Assembly (NCBI RefSeq): GCF_007988805.1
Contig: NZ_BJUV01000004.1
Location: 80,500-144,499, forward strand
DNA from: Frigoribacterium faeni
GTDB taxonomy: Bacteria > Actinomycetota > Actinomycetes > Actinomycetales > Microbacteriaceae
Length of the DNA stretch: 64,000 nucleotides
Reading direction: 5' to 3'
Shown here one piece after another: positions 54,701 to 64,000 of the stretch; positions within the stretch are counted from its first letter, which is position 1; each line of letters opens with the position of its first letter. The position numbers and the translations under genes are program-made. The notes beneath the pieces were generated by a model, which made no database searches, was not told the DNA's origin, and saw only the letters and a program-made list of their open reading frames with translations.

Positions 54701-55199
54701 CCAGCTCGACTTCTCGATCGACGACCCCGTCCCGACCGGCTCACCCGACGTCGACAGGCAGCAGCGGGTGCGCGACGAGCTCGACATCCTCTCGATGGAG
54801 GTCAGCGAGCACGTCATCGAGAGCTACCGGCCGATGCTCGACGACCTCGGCGTCGTCCGGGCGGCCGATCTGCGCGACCACTGGAACGGCACGACCGTGC
54901 TGGTCGCCGGCATCCGCATCGCCACCCAGACCCCGCCGATGCGCAGCGGCCGACGCGTCGTGTTCATCAGCCTCGACGACGGCAGCGGCTGCTCCGACTC
55001 GACGTTCTTCGACGAGGCGCAGCAGCGGGCGGGATCGCTGCTGTTCGGCACGCAGCTGATGCTCATCCAGGGGCGCACCCGTCGCACCGGCGAGCGCGGC
55101 ATCTCGCTCGAGGCCGAGAACGCCTGGGATCTCAAGGCGATGTGGCGGGAGTGGAACGCGACCCGCGCCTCCTCGACCCTCGCCGTCGGCGACCGCTGA
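51744..55199 (+). CDS. dnaE2: Error-prone DNA polymerase (DnaE2/ImuC)
   Basis: A 1151-residue C-family polymerase. The N-terminal PHP domain (MRFTHLRVASAFSAHHGTAQ), the palm with catalytic LPDIDIDVESARRHEV and thumb/fingers (PDRYADLIADISLFRPGPMK; KGFGSFGFCKAHGAAFALPT), HhH and C-terminal OB domain (TVLVAGIRIATQTPPM; FISLDDGSGCSDSTFFDEAQ) are intact. DnaE2 does translesion synthesis with ImuA/ImuB; those are not in the window. The perfect LexA box upstream marks it as SOS-induced. The very end (NATRASSTLAVGDR) contains a dispersed 14-mer copy. Confidence 0.95.
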   Translation: MRFTHLRVASAFSAHHGTAQPRALVEVAAGRRADAAAITDRDGLYGAIRHIGACREAGIDPIVGVELGCRDDRSGASGAEEARSASGGQGASVDRIVVLAHGSIDGGPAGAGWAALCRLISAAHGRATKKMSGSAHSAATIGRSRVRAFVQGETTPSATVLLGPDSDVGRLVQAGRHSEAAASLADWAATLPGGVVVEVVCHLTEPGESRSIRHAARMLELADHVGVPAVLTNAVRYLDPDEAVTADVLDSAGHLAALGRFRPQPNAQAFLKPAEDMREIARMVADASSLPRSAADEMLAATERLADRCRLDPAADLGWGRPKVPEPSAIGVEGDPDQVLFRRAEAGVTERFGDADRALRREVDERMRYELGIITGFGFAGYFLTVADVSKMMRDMRVRNAARGSGAGSLITYLLRISNVDPIEHDLLFERFLGNKRETLPDIDIDVESARRHEVYRAIFDRYGSNRVTLMSMQSTYRGRGAVRDAGLALGLDDEQIDLVAKNVWRSNARDLRTALAEKPELREIAELARDDAQIDLLVDLSERLDRLPRHISMHPCGVILGDSDLLSMTPVQPSGIGLPMSQFDKHDMNDAGLLKLDVLGVRMQSSLAYALDEIERVNGSRTAVAGALPVDVRYVNRQGRIELDEIPHDDEPTFAAIRTTHTLGMFQIESPGQRELIGKMQPDRYADLIADISLFRPGPMKGNMIAPFLDTKHGFQQPDYVHSSFASFLDDSYGVVIYHEHVLRILEATMGVSLAEADEIRRHMGKGDDDAIETTFRTRTRGNIDPETGRRRFTDADVDRIWAVLKGFGSFGFCKAHGAAFALPTYQSAWLKTHYPAEFLAGILTHDPGMYPKRLLLTEARRMGIPVLPLDVNASTDVYRVERLRAPATPVAPTRTGDLGIRLSLVDVHGISDAELARVVANRPYDSITDFWQRATPSRSLFERLAQVGALDSLAGPGRSRGDVLARVRALTSRSSRPRPADVENQLDFSIDDPVPTGSPDVDRQQRVRDELDILSMEVSEHVIESYRPMLDDLGVVRAADLRDHWNGTTVLVAGIRIATQTPPMRSGRRVVFISLDDGSGCSDSTFFDEAQQRAGSLLFGTQLMLIQGRTRRTGERGISLEAENAWDLKAMWREWNATRASSTLAVGDR

Positions 55200-55252
55200 C
55201 CGCCGCGCCGCGCCGGCACCGCACCGCCGCCGCACCCGCCCCTCCCCCACCC

Positions 55253-55336
55253 GTCGGCAACTCCTCCCTGCCGCCCCCGCCCGCACCGCTCGCCCGGCGT
55301 GTCGCGCCGATCCGCGTCACCCGTCAGGAGTTGCCG
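55253..55336. repeat. Intergenic inverted-repeat element, copy B
   Basis: CGGCAACTCCT (55255-55265) and AGGAGTTGCCG (55326-55336) are perfect 11-bp arms; the left arm is preceded by GT as in copy A. It lies in the 161-bp gap between dnaE2 and the GST-like gene. Confidence 0.78.
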
Positions 55337-55348
55337 CCGGGTCGTGCG

Positions 55349-55354
55349 TAGGGT
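55349..55354 (+). promoter_or_regulatory. -10-like hexamer for a leaderless GST-like message
   Basis: TAGGGT lies exactly six bases before the ATG at 55,361, with no ribosome-binding site between. The same TAGGGT and spacing occur before the lipoprotein gene at 56,911. Confidence 0.5.
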
Positions 55355-55360
55355 GGCGGA

Positions 55361-56383
55361 ATGAGCGAGCAGCACGCACAGGGCACCTACGTCGAGCCCG
55401 GCCAGGAGTACACGCGCGACACCAACTACATCGAGGACCGCATCACGCGCGACGCGACCGACGGCTGGCCCGTCGAAGCGGGTCGCTACCGCCTCGTCGC
55501 CGCACGGGCCTGCCCGTGGGCCAACCGCAGCGTGATCTCGCGGCGGCTGCTCGGGCTCGAGGACGCCATCTCGCTCGGGCTCCCCGGTCCCACGCACGAC
55601 GCCCGCAGCTGGACCTTCGACCTCGACCCCGACGGCCGCGACCCCGTGCTCGGCATCGAGCGGCTGCAGGAGGCGTTCTTCGCCCGCACCCCCGACTACC
55701 CGCGCGGCATCACCGTCCCCGCGATCGTCGACGTCCCGAGCGGCAAGGTCGTCACCAACGACTTCCCGCAGATCACGCTCGACTTCGCGACCGAGTGGAC
55801 CGAGTTCCACCGCGAGGGCGCGCCCGACCTCTACCCCGAGGCTCTGCGGGGCGAGATCGACGAGGTCAACGCCGTCGTGTTCCGCGACGTCAACAACGGT
55901 GTCTACCGCGCCGGGTTCGCCGGGTCGCAGAAGAGCTACGAGCGCGCCTACCGCACGCTGTTCGAGCGGCTCGACTGGCTGTCCGACCGTCTGGCCGGCC
56001 AGCGGTTCCTGGTGGGCGACACGATCACCGAGGCCGACATCCGACTGTTCACGACGCTCGCCCGGTTCGACGCCGTCTACCACGGGCACTTCAAGTGCAA
56101 TCGCGACAAGCTCGCCGAGATGCCCGTGCTCTGGGCCTACGCCCGCGATCTCTTCCAGACACCGGGATTCGGCGACACGATCGACTTCGACCAGATCAAG
56201 AAGCACTACTACGTCGTGCACAGCGACATCAACCCGACCGGGATCGTGCCCGCCGGACCCGACGAGTCCGGCTGGCTGACCCCGCACGGTCGTGAGCAGC
56301 TCGGCGGCCGTCCCTTCGGCGACGGGACCCCTCCGGCACCGCCCCGCTCGGGCGAAGAGGTGCCGCCGCTCGCCGTCTCGTGA
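55361..56383 (+). CDS. Xi-class glutathione transferase-like protein (glutathionyl-hydroquinone reductase family)
   Basis: A 340-residue protein with the Xi-class active site Cys51 in [10 protein letters not shown], then a GST C-terminal helical domain ([40 protein letters not shown]). These enzymes reduce glutathionyl-hydroquinones. Actinobacteria mostly use mycothiol, so the natural thiol may differ. The stop overlaps the start of the next gene. The Gly/Pro C-terminus ([17 protein letters not shown]) is extended. Confidence 0.88.
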   Translation: MSEQHAQGTYVEPGQEYTRDTNYIEDRITRDATDGWPVEAGRYRLVAARACPWANRSVISRRLLGLEDAISLGLPGPTHDARSWTFDLDPDGRDPVLGIERLQEAFFARTPDYPRGITVPAIVDVPSGKVVTNDFPQITLDFATEWTEFHREGAPDLYPEALRGEIDEVNAVVFRDVNNGVYRAGFAGSQKSYERAYRTLFERLDWLSDRLAGQRFLVGDTITEADIRLFTTLARFDAVYHGHFKCNRDKLAEMPVLWAYARDLFQTPGFGDTIDFDQIKKHYYVVHSDINPTGIVPAGPDESGWLTPHGREQLGGRPFGDGTPPAPPRSGEEVPPLAVS

Positions 56384-56715
56384 TCGAGCCCGTCGCTCGA
56401 CTCGAGGCGATCCGCGACGACGCGCTCTCCCTCGCCGACCGGCTGCAGCGGGACATGGAGGCGGTGGCCGAGGCCCGCGAGTCGGCCAACGTCGACGACG
56501 AGCACGATCCGGAGGGCTCGACGATCGCCTACGAGCGGTCGCAGCTCGACGCCATCCGGCGTTCGGCGCTCGAACGTGCCGGAGACGCGAGCGCCGCGCT
56601 CGACCGCATCGGCGACGGCACGTTCGGTCGCTGCGAGCGCTGTGGCGCGCGGATCGGCGGCGCCCGACTCGAGGCCCGGCCGACCGCTCGGCTCTGCATC
56701 GACTGCGCTCGCTGA
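56380..56715 (+). CDS. TraR/DksA family zinc-finger protein
   Basis: A 111-residue protein from GTG 56380 that overlaps the previous stop (GTGA). The N-terminal two thirds are helical; a DksA-type zinc finger is near the C-terminus (CERCGARI...LCIDCAR, four Cys). The family enters the secondary channel of RNA polymerase and changes promoter response, or serves small regulatory tasks. In the coiled coil the tip Asp pair of classical DksA is not obvious. Confidence 0.88.
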   Translation: MIEPVARLEAIRDDALSLADRLQRDMEAVAEARESANVDDEHDPEGSTIAYERSQLDAIRRSALERAGDASAALDRIGDGTFGRCERCGARIGGARLEARPTARLCIDCAR

Positions 56716-56773
56716 CCCGCGCCTCCTCGACGTCCGGGGGTGAGTCCAGCGGGGGCCGGTGGGCGCCGCCCGC

Positions 56774-56872
56774 GGTCGACTACTCCTGCCTGCTGCCGCG
56801 CGCCCGAGCCCGCTCGGCGGAGTCATGCGGGCCGTCGCCCGGGCGCGCGACACCACCCAGGAGTAACCGACC
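56774..56872. repeat. Intergenic inverted-repeat element, copy C
   Basis: GGTCGACTACTCCTG (56774-56788) and CAGGAGTAACCGACC (56858-56872) match in 13 of 15 positions as inverted arms. A dispersed 14-mer copy lies ~50 bp to the left (56,714). Confidence 0.7.
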
Positions 56873-56910
56873 GACCGCCGCTCGATCCCCTCCTGCCCTA
56901 GGGTCGAACG

Positions 56911-58269
56911 GTGTTGAACTCGACGAACACTCACCGGTCGGTCCCGGCCGCTCTCCTCGGAACGCTCGTCGCCGCGGCGCTCGTCGGGTGCGGCCCGGTG
57001 AACGCCGGCAGTGCCTCCGGCAGCCGGTTCCAGGAGCACATGGAGGCGCTCCCCGGCGTGATCAGCGCAAGGGGCGACGGCCAGAACCCGCTGCCGTTCA
57101 CAGGGTCGATGGACGGTCGCGTCGAGATCGAGGCGGACGCCGACGCGACGGACCTCCGGAGGATCATCGACGAGATGGGCGCCTGGTGGGTGGACAACGA
57201 GTCCGGCTCCCTCGACGTCAGGTCGATGGAGGCGGTCGTCGGCCCGGTGGCGTTCCCCGTGTCCCCGTCGCGCTCCGGCAATCAGACGACGCTCGACCTC
57301 GTGGCGCTGGTGAGACCCCTCGGCGGTTTCACGTCCATCACGGTGGACGACGACGCCGGCGACCAGCTCGGCCTCGTCGCCGAACGGAGCGAGGGTGACG
57401 CCTTCGCGGCCCTCGAGACACTCGCGGCTGCGCGAGCGGACGACCCGCGATTCGCCGGGGCGCCCGTCGCCGCCACCGCCGGCGACGTCACGGTCCGGAG
57501 CGACTCGGGCGACGTCGATCCCGAGGTCCGCGCCGCGTACGACTCCGTGGTGTCCGCCGCGGAGGTGACGGCCGCCGACATCGGGCCGGAGCGCCTGGCC
57601 TTCACGCTGGCCGACCGGGACGACGGGCGCGCCGTGGCCGGACTCCTCGCGGATGAGGCGTCGTCCCACGACGTCCGTGTGACCGCGGGCGGCGTGGTCC
57701 GCACGGTGGACGGGCCGCTCGACCGCGTCGAAGGTCTGCTCGCCGCCGCGGAGTCGCGTGTCGAGGTCACCGGAGCGGAGCTCTCGGCGTCCACGCTCGA
57801 GGTCCGGACGACGAGCGGGGCGGATGCCCTCGCCGCCGCCGCCGCGATGGCCGAATCGGACGACATCCCGGGTATCGACGTGCTGGCCCGGCCGGCCGAC
57901 GACGCCACGGCGATCGGGACCTTCGCCGCGGTCGGCGCGGATTCCGCCGATCTCCGCAGCGGCGTGGACCTCCTCGACGCCCTCGTCGACGTCGCGGGGG
58001 TCGATGCGGCGTCGCTCGTCGACGGCGAGCTCTCCATCCAGGTGGCCGCCGCCACGGACGACTCGCTCCGCGCGGTCTTCACCGCGGCGGCCCCGCACCT
58101 CGAGCCCGGCCTGCCCGTGACCGTGCGGAGCGGACGAGGCGAGGCCGACTTCGTCGTCGAGCCGGGCCCGCTCGAGCTCCCCGCTCGGACGACGGACACC
58201 GACGAGGACGCCGCCCTGCGCACGCTCGCGGCGGACGCGTGGAACGCCGTGGCGCCGCTCGAGCGCTGA
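56911..58269 (+). CDS. Lipoprotein with repeated alpha/beta units, unknown function
   Basis: A 452-residue protein beginning GTG 56911 with a signal peptide and lipobox (AAALVGCG, Cys27). The mature part repeats units of ~75-85 residues that alternate a strand such as VRVTAGG or LEVRTTSG with Ala-rich helices such as AVAGLLADEASSH or ALAAAAAMAES. The acidic, D/A-rich composition and secretion suggest a cell-envelope adaptor. No family is recognised by eye. TAGGGT six bases before the start suggests a leaderless message. Confidence 0.78.
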   Translation: MLNSTNTHRSVPAALLGTLVAAALVGCGPVNAGSASGSRFQEHMEALPGVISARGDGQNPLPFTGSMDGRVEIEADADATDLRRIIDEMGAWWVDNESGSLDVRSMEAVVGPVAFPVSPSRSGNQTTLDLVALVRPLGGFTSITVDDDAGDQLGLVAERSEGDAFAALETLAAARADDPRFAGAPVAATAGDVTVRSDSGDVDPEVRAAYDSVVSAAEVTAADIGPERLAFTLADRDDGRAVAGLLADEASSHDVRVTAGGVVRTVDGPLDRVEGLLAAAESRVEVTGAELSASTLEVRTTSGADALAAAAAMAESDDIPGIDVLARPADDATAIGTFAAVGADSADLRSGVDLLDALVDVAGVDAASLVDGELSIQVAAATDDSLRAVFTAAAPHLEPGLPVTVRSGRGEADFVVEPGPLELPARTTDTDEDAALRTLAADAWNAVAPLER

Positions 58270-58298
58270 CGGCCGGGGCGGTCGAGGGGCGGAGGCGC

Positions 58299-58394
58299 GT
58301 CGGCGACTCCTCCGTGCCGCCGCGCGCGTCGAGGTCCTCACCGGTTCTGCGCGGGCCGGCGACCGCGGGACGACGCCAGGCAGGAGTCGCCGTC
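58299..58394. repeat. Intergenic inverted-repeat element, copy D
   Basis: GTCGGCGACTCCT (58299-58311) and AGGAGTCGCCGTC (58382-58394) pair in 12 of 13 positions. The variant G at the sixth arm base is compensated by C in the other arm, so pairing is preserved compared with copies A and B. Confidence 0.78.
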
Positions 58395-58502
58395 GCCGCG
58401 CGCCCTTCCCCGCGGAGCCCCGCGGCCGTACGCTGAGCACCACCACGGCGACGGCGCCGCACCTCCGGCGCTCTCGCCCCGATCGACGACGATTGGTGCG
58501 CG

Positions 58503-59846
58503 ATGACGCTTCCCGCGAGCGGCTCCCCCCACGGAGCCCCGGTCCGCCGCGTGGTCCGCGACTCGTGGGATCGGGCGACCCGGCGCCGGCTCGACCCCGA
58601 CGGCCTCCCCGTGCTCGAGCTCCCCGAGGACGACCTCGACGACTGGCGGCTCGACCATCCCCTCGCGTCGGCGCTCTCCGTCATCCGCCGTCTGCGGGTC
58701 GACGACGCCGAGGGCTCCGGCCTGCTGGTGGCGGTCGGCGACGAGCGCGGCCGCCTGCTCTGGGTCGAGGGCGACTCCACGGCGCGCCGCCAGGCCGAGA
58801 GCATGCTGTTCGTCGCCGGGGCGGGCTGGTCGGAGGCGCGGGTCGGCACGTCCGCGCCCGGTACCGCGCTCGTCCTCGACCACGGGGTGCAGATCCGCGG
58901 CGAGGAGCACTGGAACCACCGGGTCCAGGCCTGGAGCTGCACCGCCGTCCCGATCCACGACCCCGCCGACGGGCACGTGATCGGGGTGCTCGACATCACG
59001 GGCGACGAGCGCGCCGCCGGATCGCAGACCCTGCCCCTGGTTGCCGCGACGGTGGCGGCCGTGGAGGCGCACCTCGCCCTCCTGAGGTGGGCGGCGGACG
59101 GCGACGCCCGCGCCCTCACCCCGACCCGCGCCTCCCTCCGTCCTCGTCGGCCCGTCCGCGCCCCGGCCACGCCCACGGCCACTGGCCCGACCACGGCCGC
59201 GGCGGATGCGGTCGGCGCCGTCTCCCCCGACCGGACTCCGGCATTGGCCCGTCTGTCGGTCCTGGGCCGGGACGACGCCGTCCTCGCCGTCGGCGGACGC
59301 CGGGTGGTGCTGAGCGCACGTCACTCCGAGATCATGCTGCTGCTCGCCCACCGGTCGGAGGGGTACGGCGCCGCCGACCTCGCGGACGCCGTCTACGGCG
59401 ACGTCGACGCGGTCACGACCCTCCGCCCCGAGATGGTCCGGTTGCGGCACGTGATCGAGGCCGTCGACCCGTCTCTCGTCCCCCTGTCGCGGCCCTACCG
59501 GTCGCCTCGGCCGATCGGCCTCGACCTCGACGAGCAGGCGGCGCTCGTCGGCCGCGGGGCGCACCGGGCGGCCGTGCGGGGCGACCGCGGACCGGCCCTG
59601 CCGTCGTCGACCGCTCCCGGGGTCGTGGAGCTGCGCGAGGAGACCCGGGCGGCCCTCCGCGACGCCGTCCTCGTCTCGGGCTCGGCCGAGACGCTCGTCG
59701 CGTTCGCCGACGCGCCGACCGGACACGACGACGAGAGGGTGCTGCGCGAGCTGCTGCGCCGTCTCGCCCCGCACTCGCCGCGCCGTCCCGGGGTCGTGAC
59801 CCGTCTCGAGACCCTCGAGCGGCGACGGCTCGACGACGCTCGCTGA
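58503..59846 (+). CDS. GAF-domain transcriptional regulator of the aldehyde dehydrogenase locus
   Basis: A 447-residue protein from ATG 58503. The N-terminus ([20 protein letters not shown]) resembles AcoR-type activators, followed by a GAF sensor at ~75-200 ([40 protein letters not shown]). It lacks the AAA+ sigma-54 ATPase; instead the C-terminal part ([40 protein letters not shown]) looks like a winged helix. The place directly before an aldehyde dehydrogenase indicates it controls that gene in response to an alcohol, aldehyde or quinone. Confidence 0.85.
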   Translation: MTLPASGSPHGAPVRRVVRDSWDRATRRRLDPDGLPVLELPEDDLDDWRLDHPLASALSVIRRLRVDDAEGSGLLVAVGDERGRLLWVEGDSTARRQAESMLFVAGAGWSEARVGTSAPGTALVLDHGVQIRGEEHWNHRVQAWSCTAVPIHDPADGHVIGVLDITGDERAAGSQTLPLVAATVAAVEAHLALLRWAADGDARALTPTRASLRPRRPVRAPATPTATGPTTAAADAVGAVSPDRTPALARLSVLGRDDAVLAVGGRRVVLSARHSEIMLLLAHRSEGYGAADLADAVYGDVDAVTTLRPEMVRLRHVIEAVDPSLVPLSRPYRSPRPIGLDLDEQAALVGRGAHRAAVRGDRGPALPSSTAPGVVELREETRAALRDAVLVSGSAETLVAFADAPTGHDDERVLRELLRRLAPHSPRRPGVVTRLETLERRRLDDAR

Positions 59847-59978
59847 CCGCACGGAGGAGCGCGCGCCCGAGGTGCGGGGCGCCCGGCTGACCGCACCACC
59901 GAGCGCCCGACCGGGGTGCCAGGCATCCGAGTTCCGCGGATCCCCCGGCCCCGCAACCCGACGCAACCCCGCCGGCCC

Positions 59979-60050
59979 TACTGTGCCGCACAGCGGCGGC
60001 GACCCCGCCGCCGATCCGGCGGCCGACCCCGCCGCCGACCCGACAACGAC
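59979..60050 (+). promoter_or_regulatory. Candidate control region of the aldehyde dehydrogenase
   Basis: CTGTGCCGCACAG (59981-59993) is a perfect 6-bp-arm palindrome overlapping a -10-like TACTGT (59979-59984). Then 12-bp-type tandem repeats (GACCCCGCCGCC, three imperfect copies, 60,001-60,040) fill the leader before the AAAGGGA ribosome site at 60,055-60,061. Either could bind the GAF regulator. Confidence 0.4.
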
Positions 60051-60066
60051 GTCGAAAGGGACAGCC

Positions 60067-61607
<1,541 letters not shown>

Positions 61608-61608
<1 letters not shown>

Positions 61609-62081
61609 TGACGCCCGAGCAGACGAGCACGCGAGCCGAGGAGGCACGGGTCGGCGCGGACGCGCCGGCCCCGGCCTCCGGGGCGGTCGCCGCCACCCCC
61701 TCCCGGGTCGACGTCACGCCGGACGCCGCGGCGTTCCTCGTGGCCCTCACGGCGCAGCACGGACCTCTGATGTTCCACCAGTCGGGCGGCTGCTGCGACG
61801 GCTCGTCGCCGATGTGCTACCCGGTCGGCTTCTTCCGGGTGGGCGCGGTCGACGTCCACCTCGGCGACCTCCAGGTCGACGGGATCGATCCGATCGAGGT
61901 CTACATGTCGCGCAGTCAGTTCGAGTACTGGAAGTACACGCACCTGACGATCGACGTCGTCGCCGGTCGCGGTGCGGGGTTCTCGATCGAGTCGCCCGAG
62001 GGCAGACGCTTCCTGATCAGGTCGCGCATGCTCGACGACGCCGAGCTGGCGGCCCTGGGCCTGGTCGAGACGACGGGCTGA
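61608..62081 (+). CDS. DUF779 protein associated with aldehyde dehydrogenase
   Basis: The ATG overlaps the dehydrogenase stop (TGATG). The 157-residue protein has a ~35-residue low-complexity N-terminus (including EEARVGAD from a 14-mer variant) and then the DUF779 domain: GPLMFHQSGGCCDGSSPMCY with conserved Cys and VDVHLGDLQVDGIDPIEVYM. The fixed pairing with aldehyde dehydrogenases of this type is known; the molecular role is not, but the Cys cluster suggests a metal or thiol function. Confidence 0.9.
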
Positions 62082-62129
62082 GGCAGGGCGCCGACGGGGC
62101 GGAGGACGACGCGCACGGCGGCCTCGAGG

Positions 62130-62843
62130 TCACCGCCCGGCGAGTGCGCCCAGCTGCTCGTCCGCCGCCTGCGCCATGCGGGCGGCGGCGGTCGCGTTCG
62201 CGAGCACGCCGTCGTCGGTCAGCCCGGACTTCCAGTCGCCCTCGCCGCCCTGCACGGCCGTCGTGAGGTCGAGCACGTCGATCCCGCGGTCGGCGGCCCC
62301 GTCGCGGAGCCGCCGGTTGACGTCGTCGGTCTCCTCGCCGCGGTCCCCGGACGGCGGCAGGAGGGCGGCGACCGGCGTTGCGCCGCGGTCCAGCACGCCC
62401 TGCCACAGGGCGGCCACGTCGGTGGCCGTCTCGCCGGCCGTGCGGCCGGCCTCGAGGTCGTACGTCCCGGCCTGCACGACGACCAGCCCTCCGTCGGCCG
62501 TGGCCGCGTCGAGATGCTCGGTGAGGGCGGAGGCCGTCGCGCCCTCGTAGGCCTCGAAGGCGCCCTCGCGGACACCGTCGACCGTTCCGGCCCCGACGGT
62601 CTGCCGCCACCAGCCGTCGGCCGCGGCGGCGTGCGAATCACCGAGGATGGAGACCGTCACCGGAGACGGGCTCTCGCTGGCCGACGGGGCAGCCCCCGAC
62701 GTGCCGCCACCGGAGGGACGTGCGGACGAGAGCGCCACACCGGTCAGCGCCACGGCCGCGACGGCGAGGACCGCGAGTCCGATGTACGGGATCGCGCCGC
62801 TGCCTCGTGATCGCTTCGGTCGCGGGCGGTGTCCTGAGGCCAT
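62130..62843 (-). CDS. Secreted SGNH-fold protein, catalytic residues partly lost
   Basis: A 237-residue protein with a membrane anchor (residues ~17-39) and Ser/Pro linker. An SGNH fold is indicated by VSILGDSHAAAA with the usual Ser, and VVVQAGTYDLEAGR at the place of the GxND block. In the latter the Asn is replaced by Tyr, and near the C-terminus the expected D-x-x-H is TDDGVLANATA without His. It may therefore be a non-enzymatic binding protein, or use other residues. TAGGCT lies six bases before the ATG. Confidence 0.72.
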   Translation of the reverse strand: MASGHRPRPKRSRGSGAIPYIGLAVLAVAAVALTGVALSSARPSGGGTSGAAPSASESPSPVTVSILGDSHAAAADGWWRQTVGAGTVDGVREGAFEAYEGATASALTEHLDAATADGGLVVVQAGTYDLEAGRTAGETATDVAALWQGVLDRGATPVAALLPPSGDRGEETDDVNRRLRDGAADRGIDVLDLTTAVQGGEGDWKSGLTDDGVLANATAAARMAQAADEQLGALAGR

Positions 62844-62908
62844 TCAATGAGCCTAGGTCATGATCTCGACCCGCCCGGTCACGGACCCTCGGCGCGTCGA
62901 CGCCGACG

Positions 62909-63559
62909 TCAGCCGCCGGACGCCGTGCGACCGTCGGGCAGGGCGTACACGCCGTGGCCCACGCGCGCCAGACGACCCTGCCGCGCGAGCACGCTCAGCG
63001 TCGACAGCACGCTGCTGCGACGGTAGTCCGGCAGCGCCGCGACGATCTCCGTGGTGCGCAGCTCCCCGCCCCGCAGGATCTCGGGGATGCGGTCCGCGAG
63101 GGAGTCGCCGACGTCGGCGCCTGCGTCACCGGGCGCGCCCGCCTCGCCGACCCGCGCCTCCTGCAGGTACTCCGCTCGGGCGTGGTCGAGACCCTCGGCC
63201 GACACCCGCGTGGTGGCGCCGTCCGCGCCCGACGCCTGCGCGTACGGGGCCAGGGTCAGCGACCGGCCGACGCGGGCGTAGACCGCCGATGCGCTCGTGC
63301 CCTGGTGCTCGGCGATCTCGGGGTAGGAGGCGCCGCCCAGCAGCAGCACCGCCTCGCCCTCGAGTCCCAGCCACTGGCCGAGGCTCGCGATCTCCCAGCC
63401 CGCCGTCGTCACCGCCGAGCCCCACACCTCGATGTCGTCGGCGTGCTCGGTCGTCAACCGCTTGAGGTCGTCCAGCAGGTCGATGAGGCGCTCGCGCGCG
63501 TCGTCGACGATCTCGGCGGTGAACTGCGGGGGCCGGCGAAGTTTGATCGGTCGTGACAT
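62909..63559 (-). CDS. Putative helix-turn-helix DNA-binding protein
   Basis: From ATG 63559 (TAGTCT seven bases upstream) the protein has 216 residues. Residues ~55-105 contain a region that could be a helix-turn-helix ([32 protein letters not shown]). A second winged-helix candidate is at the C-terminus ([40 protein letters not shown]), typical of regulators of type IV toxin systems or restriction-linked proteins. It diverges from rplU. Function unknown. Confidence 0.7.
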   Translation of the reverse strand: MSRPIKLRRPPQFTAEIVDDARERLIDLLDDLKRLTTEHADDIEVWGSAVTTAGWEIASLGQWLGLEGEAVLLLGGASYPEIAEHQGTSASAVYARVGRSLTLAPYAQASGADGATTRVSAEGLDHARAEYLQEARVGEAGAPGDAGADVGDSLADRIPEILRGGELRTTEIVAALPDYRRSSVLSTLSVLARQGRLARVGHGVYALPDGRTASGG

Positions 63560-63601
63560 TTGTGAAAGACTATCCAAGTTGCCATCACGGCACCACGACG
63601 T

Positions 63602-63619
63602 CGCCCGGCAGTCCGGGCG
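63602..63619 (+). promoter_or_regulatory. Hairpin in the rplU leader
   Basis: CGCCCGG (63602-63608) and CCGGGCG (63613-63619) pair perfectly around CAGT, 27 bases before the rplU start. It could take part in autoregulation by L21 or simply shape the 5' leader. Confidence 0.4.
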
Positions 63620-63645
63620 TCACACCCCCAGACTTTGGAGCACCC

Positions 63646-63957
63646 ATGGCTTTCGCAATCGTGCGCGCCGGCGGCCGTCAGGAGAAGGTCGAGGTCGGAA
63701 CGATTCTGACCGTCGATCGCCTCAAGGCCTCGTCTGCCGACACCGTCTCGTTCGTCCCCGTCCTGCACGTCGACGGCGACACGATCCTCTCCGGCGACGA
63801 CCTCGCGAAGGTCACCGTCCAGGGCGAGGTCCTGAACGACCTCCGCGGCCCGAAGATCGTCATCCAGAACTACAAGAACAAGACCGGGTACAAGCGTCGC
63901 ATGGGCTTCCGTGCCGACCTCACCCGCGTCAAGATCACCTCGATCACGACCAAGTAG
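63646..63957 (+). CDS. rplU: 50S ribosomal protein L21
   Basis: ATG 63646 follows GGAG and gives 103 residues, the standard size. The sequence [20 protein letters not shown] and the RNA-binding end ([20 protein letters not shown]) are typical. L21 binds 23S rRNA near L20. It is followed by rpmA as in nearly all bacteria. Confidence 0.97.
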   Translation: MAFAIVRAGGRQEKVEVGTILTVDRLKASSADTVSFVPVLHVDGDTILSGDDLAKVTVQGEVLNDLRGPKIVIQNYKNKTGYKRRMGFRADLTRVKITSITTK

Positions 63958-63986
63958 CACCGTCGAACATCAGGAGCTGAGAACAC

Positions 63987-64000
63987 ATGGCACACAAAAA
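63987..64000 (+). CDS. rpmA: 50S ribosomal protein L27, first codons only
   Basis: ATG 63987 behind CAGGAG starts MAHKK before the window ends. The place directly after rplU and the start MAHKK identify L27. Confidence 0.85.

Noticed and set aside
56899..56918. Possible LexA box before the lipoprotein gene (TCGAACGGTGTTGAAC)
   Set aside because: The right half deviates from GTTCGA at several positions, so it is not a credible operator.
59872..60066. N-terminal extension of the aldehyde dehydrogenase
   Set aside because: The extension encodes low-complexity DPAA-type repeats and lies before a good ribosome site at the ATG used by the family.

Overview
The window is high-GC DNA whose gene content and order (hemW-lepA, rpsT next to holA-comEC-comEA-leuS, a cydABDC cluster, rplU-rpmA) point to an actinobacterium, most likely family Microbacteriaceae. 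No rRNA or tRNA gene and no CRISPR array was seen, so the family-level call rests on gene content and style only.

Positions 1 to about 18,943 are the right-hand part of an integrated siphovirus-type prophage, visibly less GC-rich than the host. Genes run scaffold (cut by the window edge), capsid, connector/neck proteins, tail tube, tail-assembly chaperone pair with a programmed frameshift, tape measure, baseplate/fibre proteins including an SGNH-hydrolase fibre, M15-type endolysin, small membrane (holin-like) proteins, then a right arm of accessory genes: a reverse-strand cargo gene between two related small genes, an anchored surface protein, a protein that is only the oligomerisation half of Lsr2, a GntR/FCD regulator and a tyrosine integrase. 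Just beyond the integrase lies the 3' end of a host-like reading frame, which probably marks attR.

From 19,025 the host chromosome begins: hemW, a DUF1990 protein and lepA in a tight reverse operon; a small membrane protein and an aminotransferase; rpsT with its own promoter and terminator; the reverse comEA-comEC-holA cluster; leuS; the divergent pabB/pabC pair whose start codons are 11 bp apart; the reverse cydA-cydB-cydD-cydC operon for the bd oxidase; then DedA, TetR, SRAP (abasic-site sensor), an App1-like phosphatase and a HipB/HipA-like pair.

From 45.6 to 55.2 kb a DUF6504 protein and the error-prone polymerase DnaE2 each lie behind a LexA-type operator, and between them sit pnuC, a GH15 glucan/trehalose hydrolase, zwf and a FUSC-family membrane protein. 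From 55.3 kb come a Xi-class GST-like reductase, a DksA/TraR zinc-finger protein, a lipoprotein, a GAF-domain regulator followed by an aldehyde dehydrogenase and a DUF779 partner, a degenerate SGNH protein, a putative DNA-binding protein and the start of the rplU-rpmA operon.

Two repeat families occur only on the host side: four intergenic 80-100 bp inverted-repeat elements with ACTCCT/AGGAGT arms, and eight exact copies of the 14-mer GACCCGCGCCTCCT, several of them inside genes. Many host genes have a -10-like TANNNT hexamer 6-7 bases before the start codon, which suggests leaderless mRNAs.
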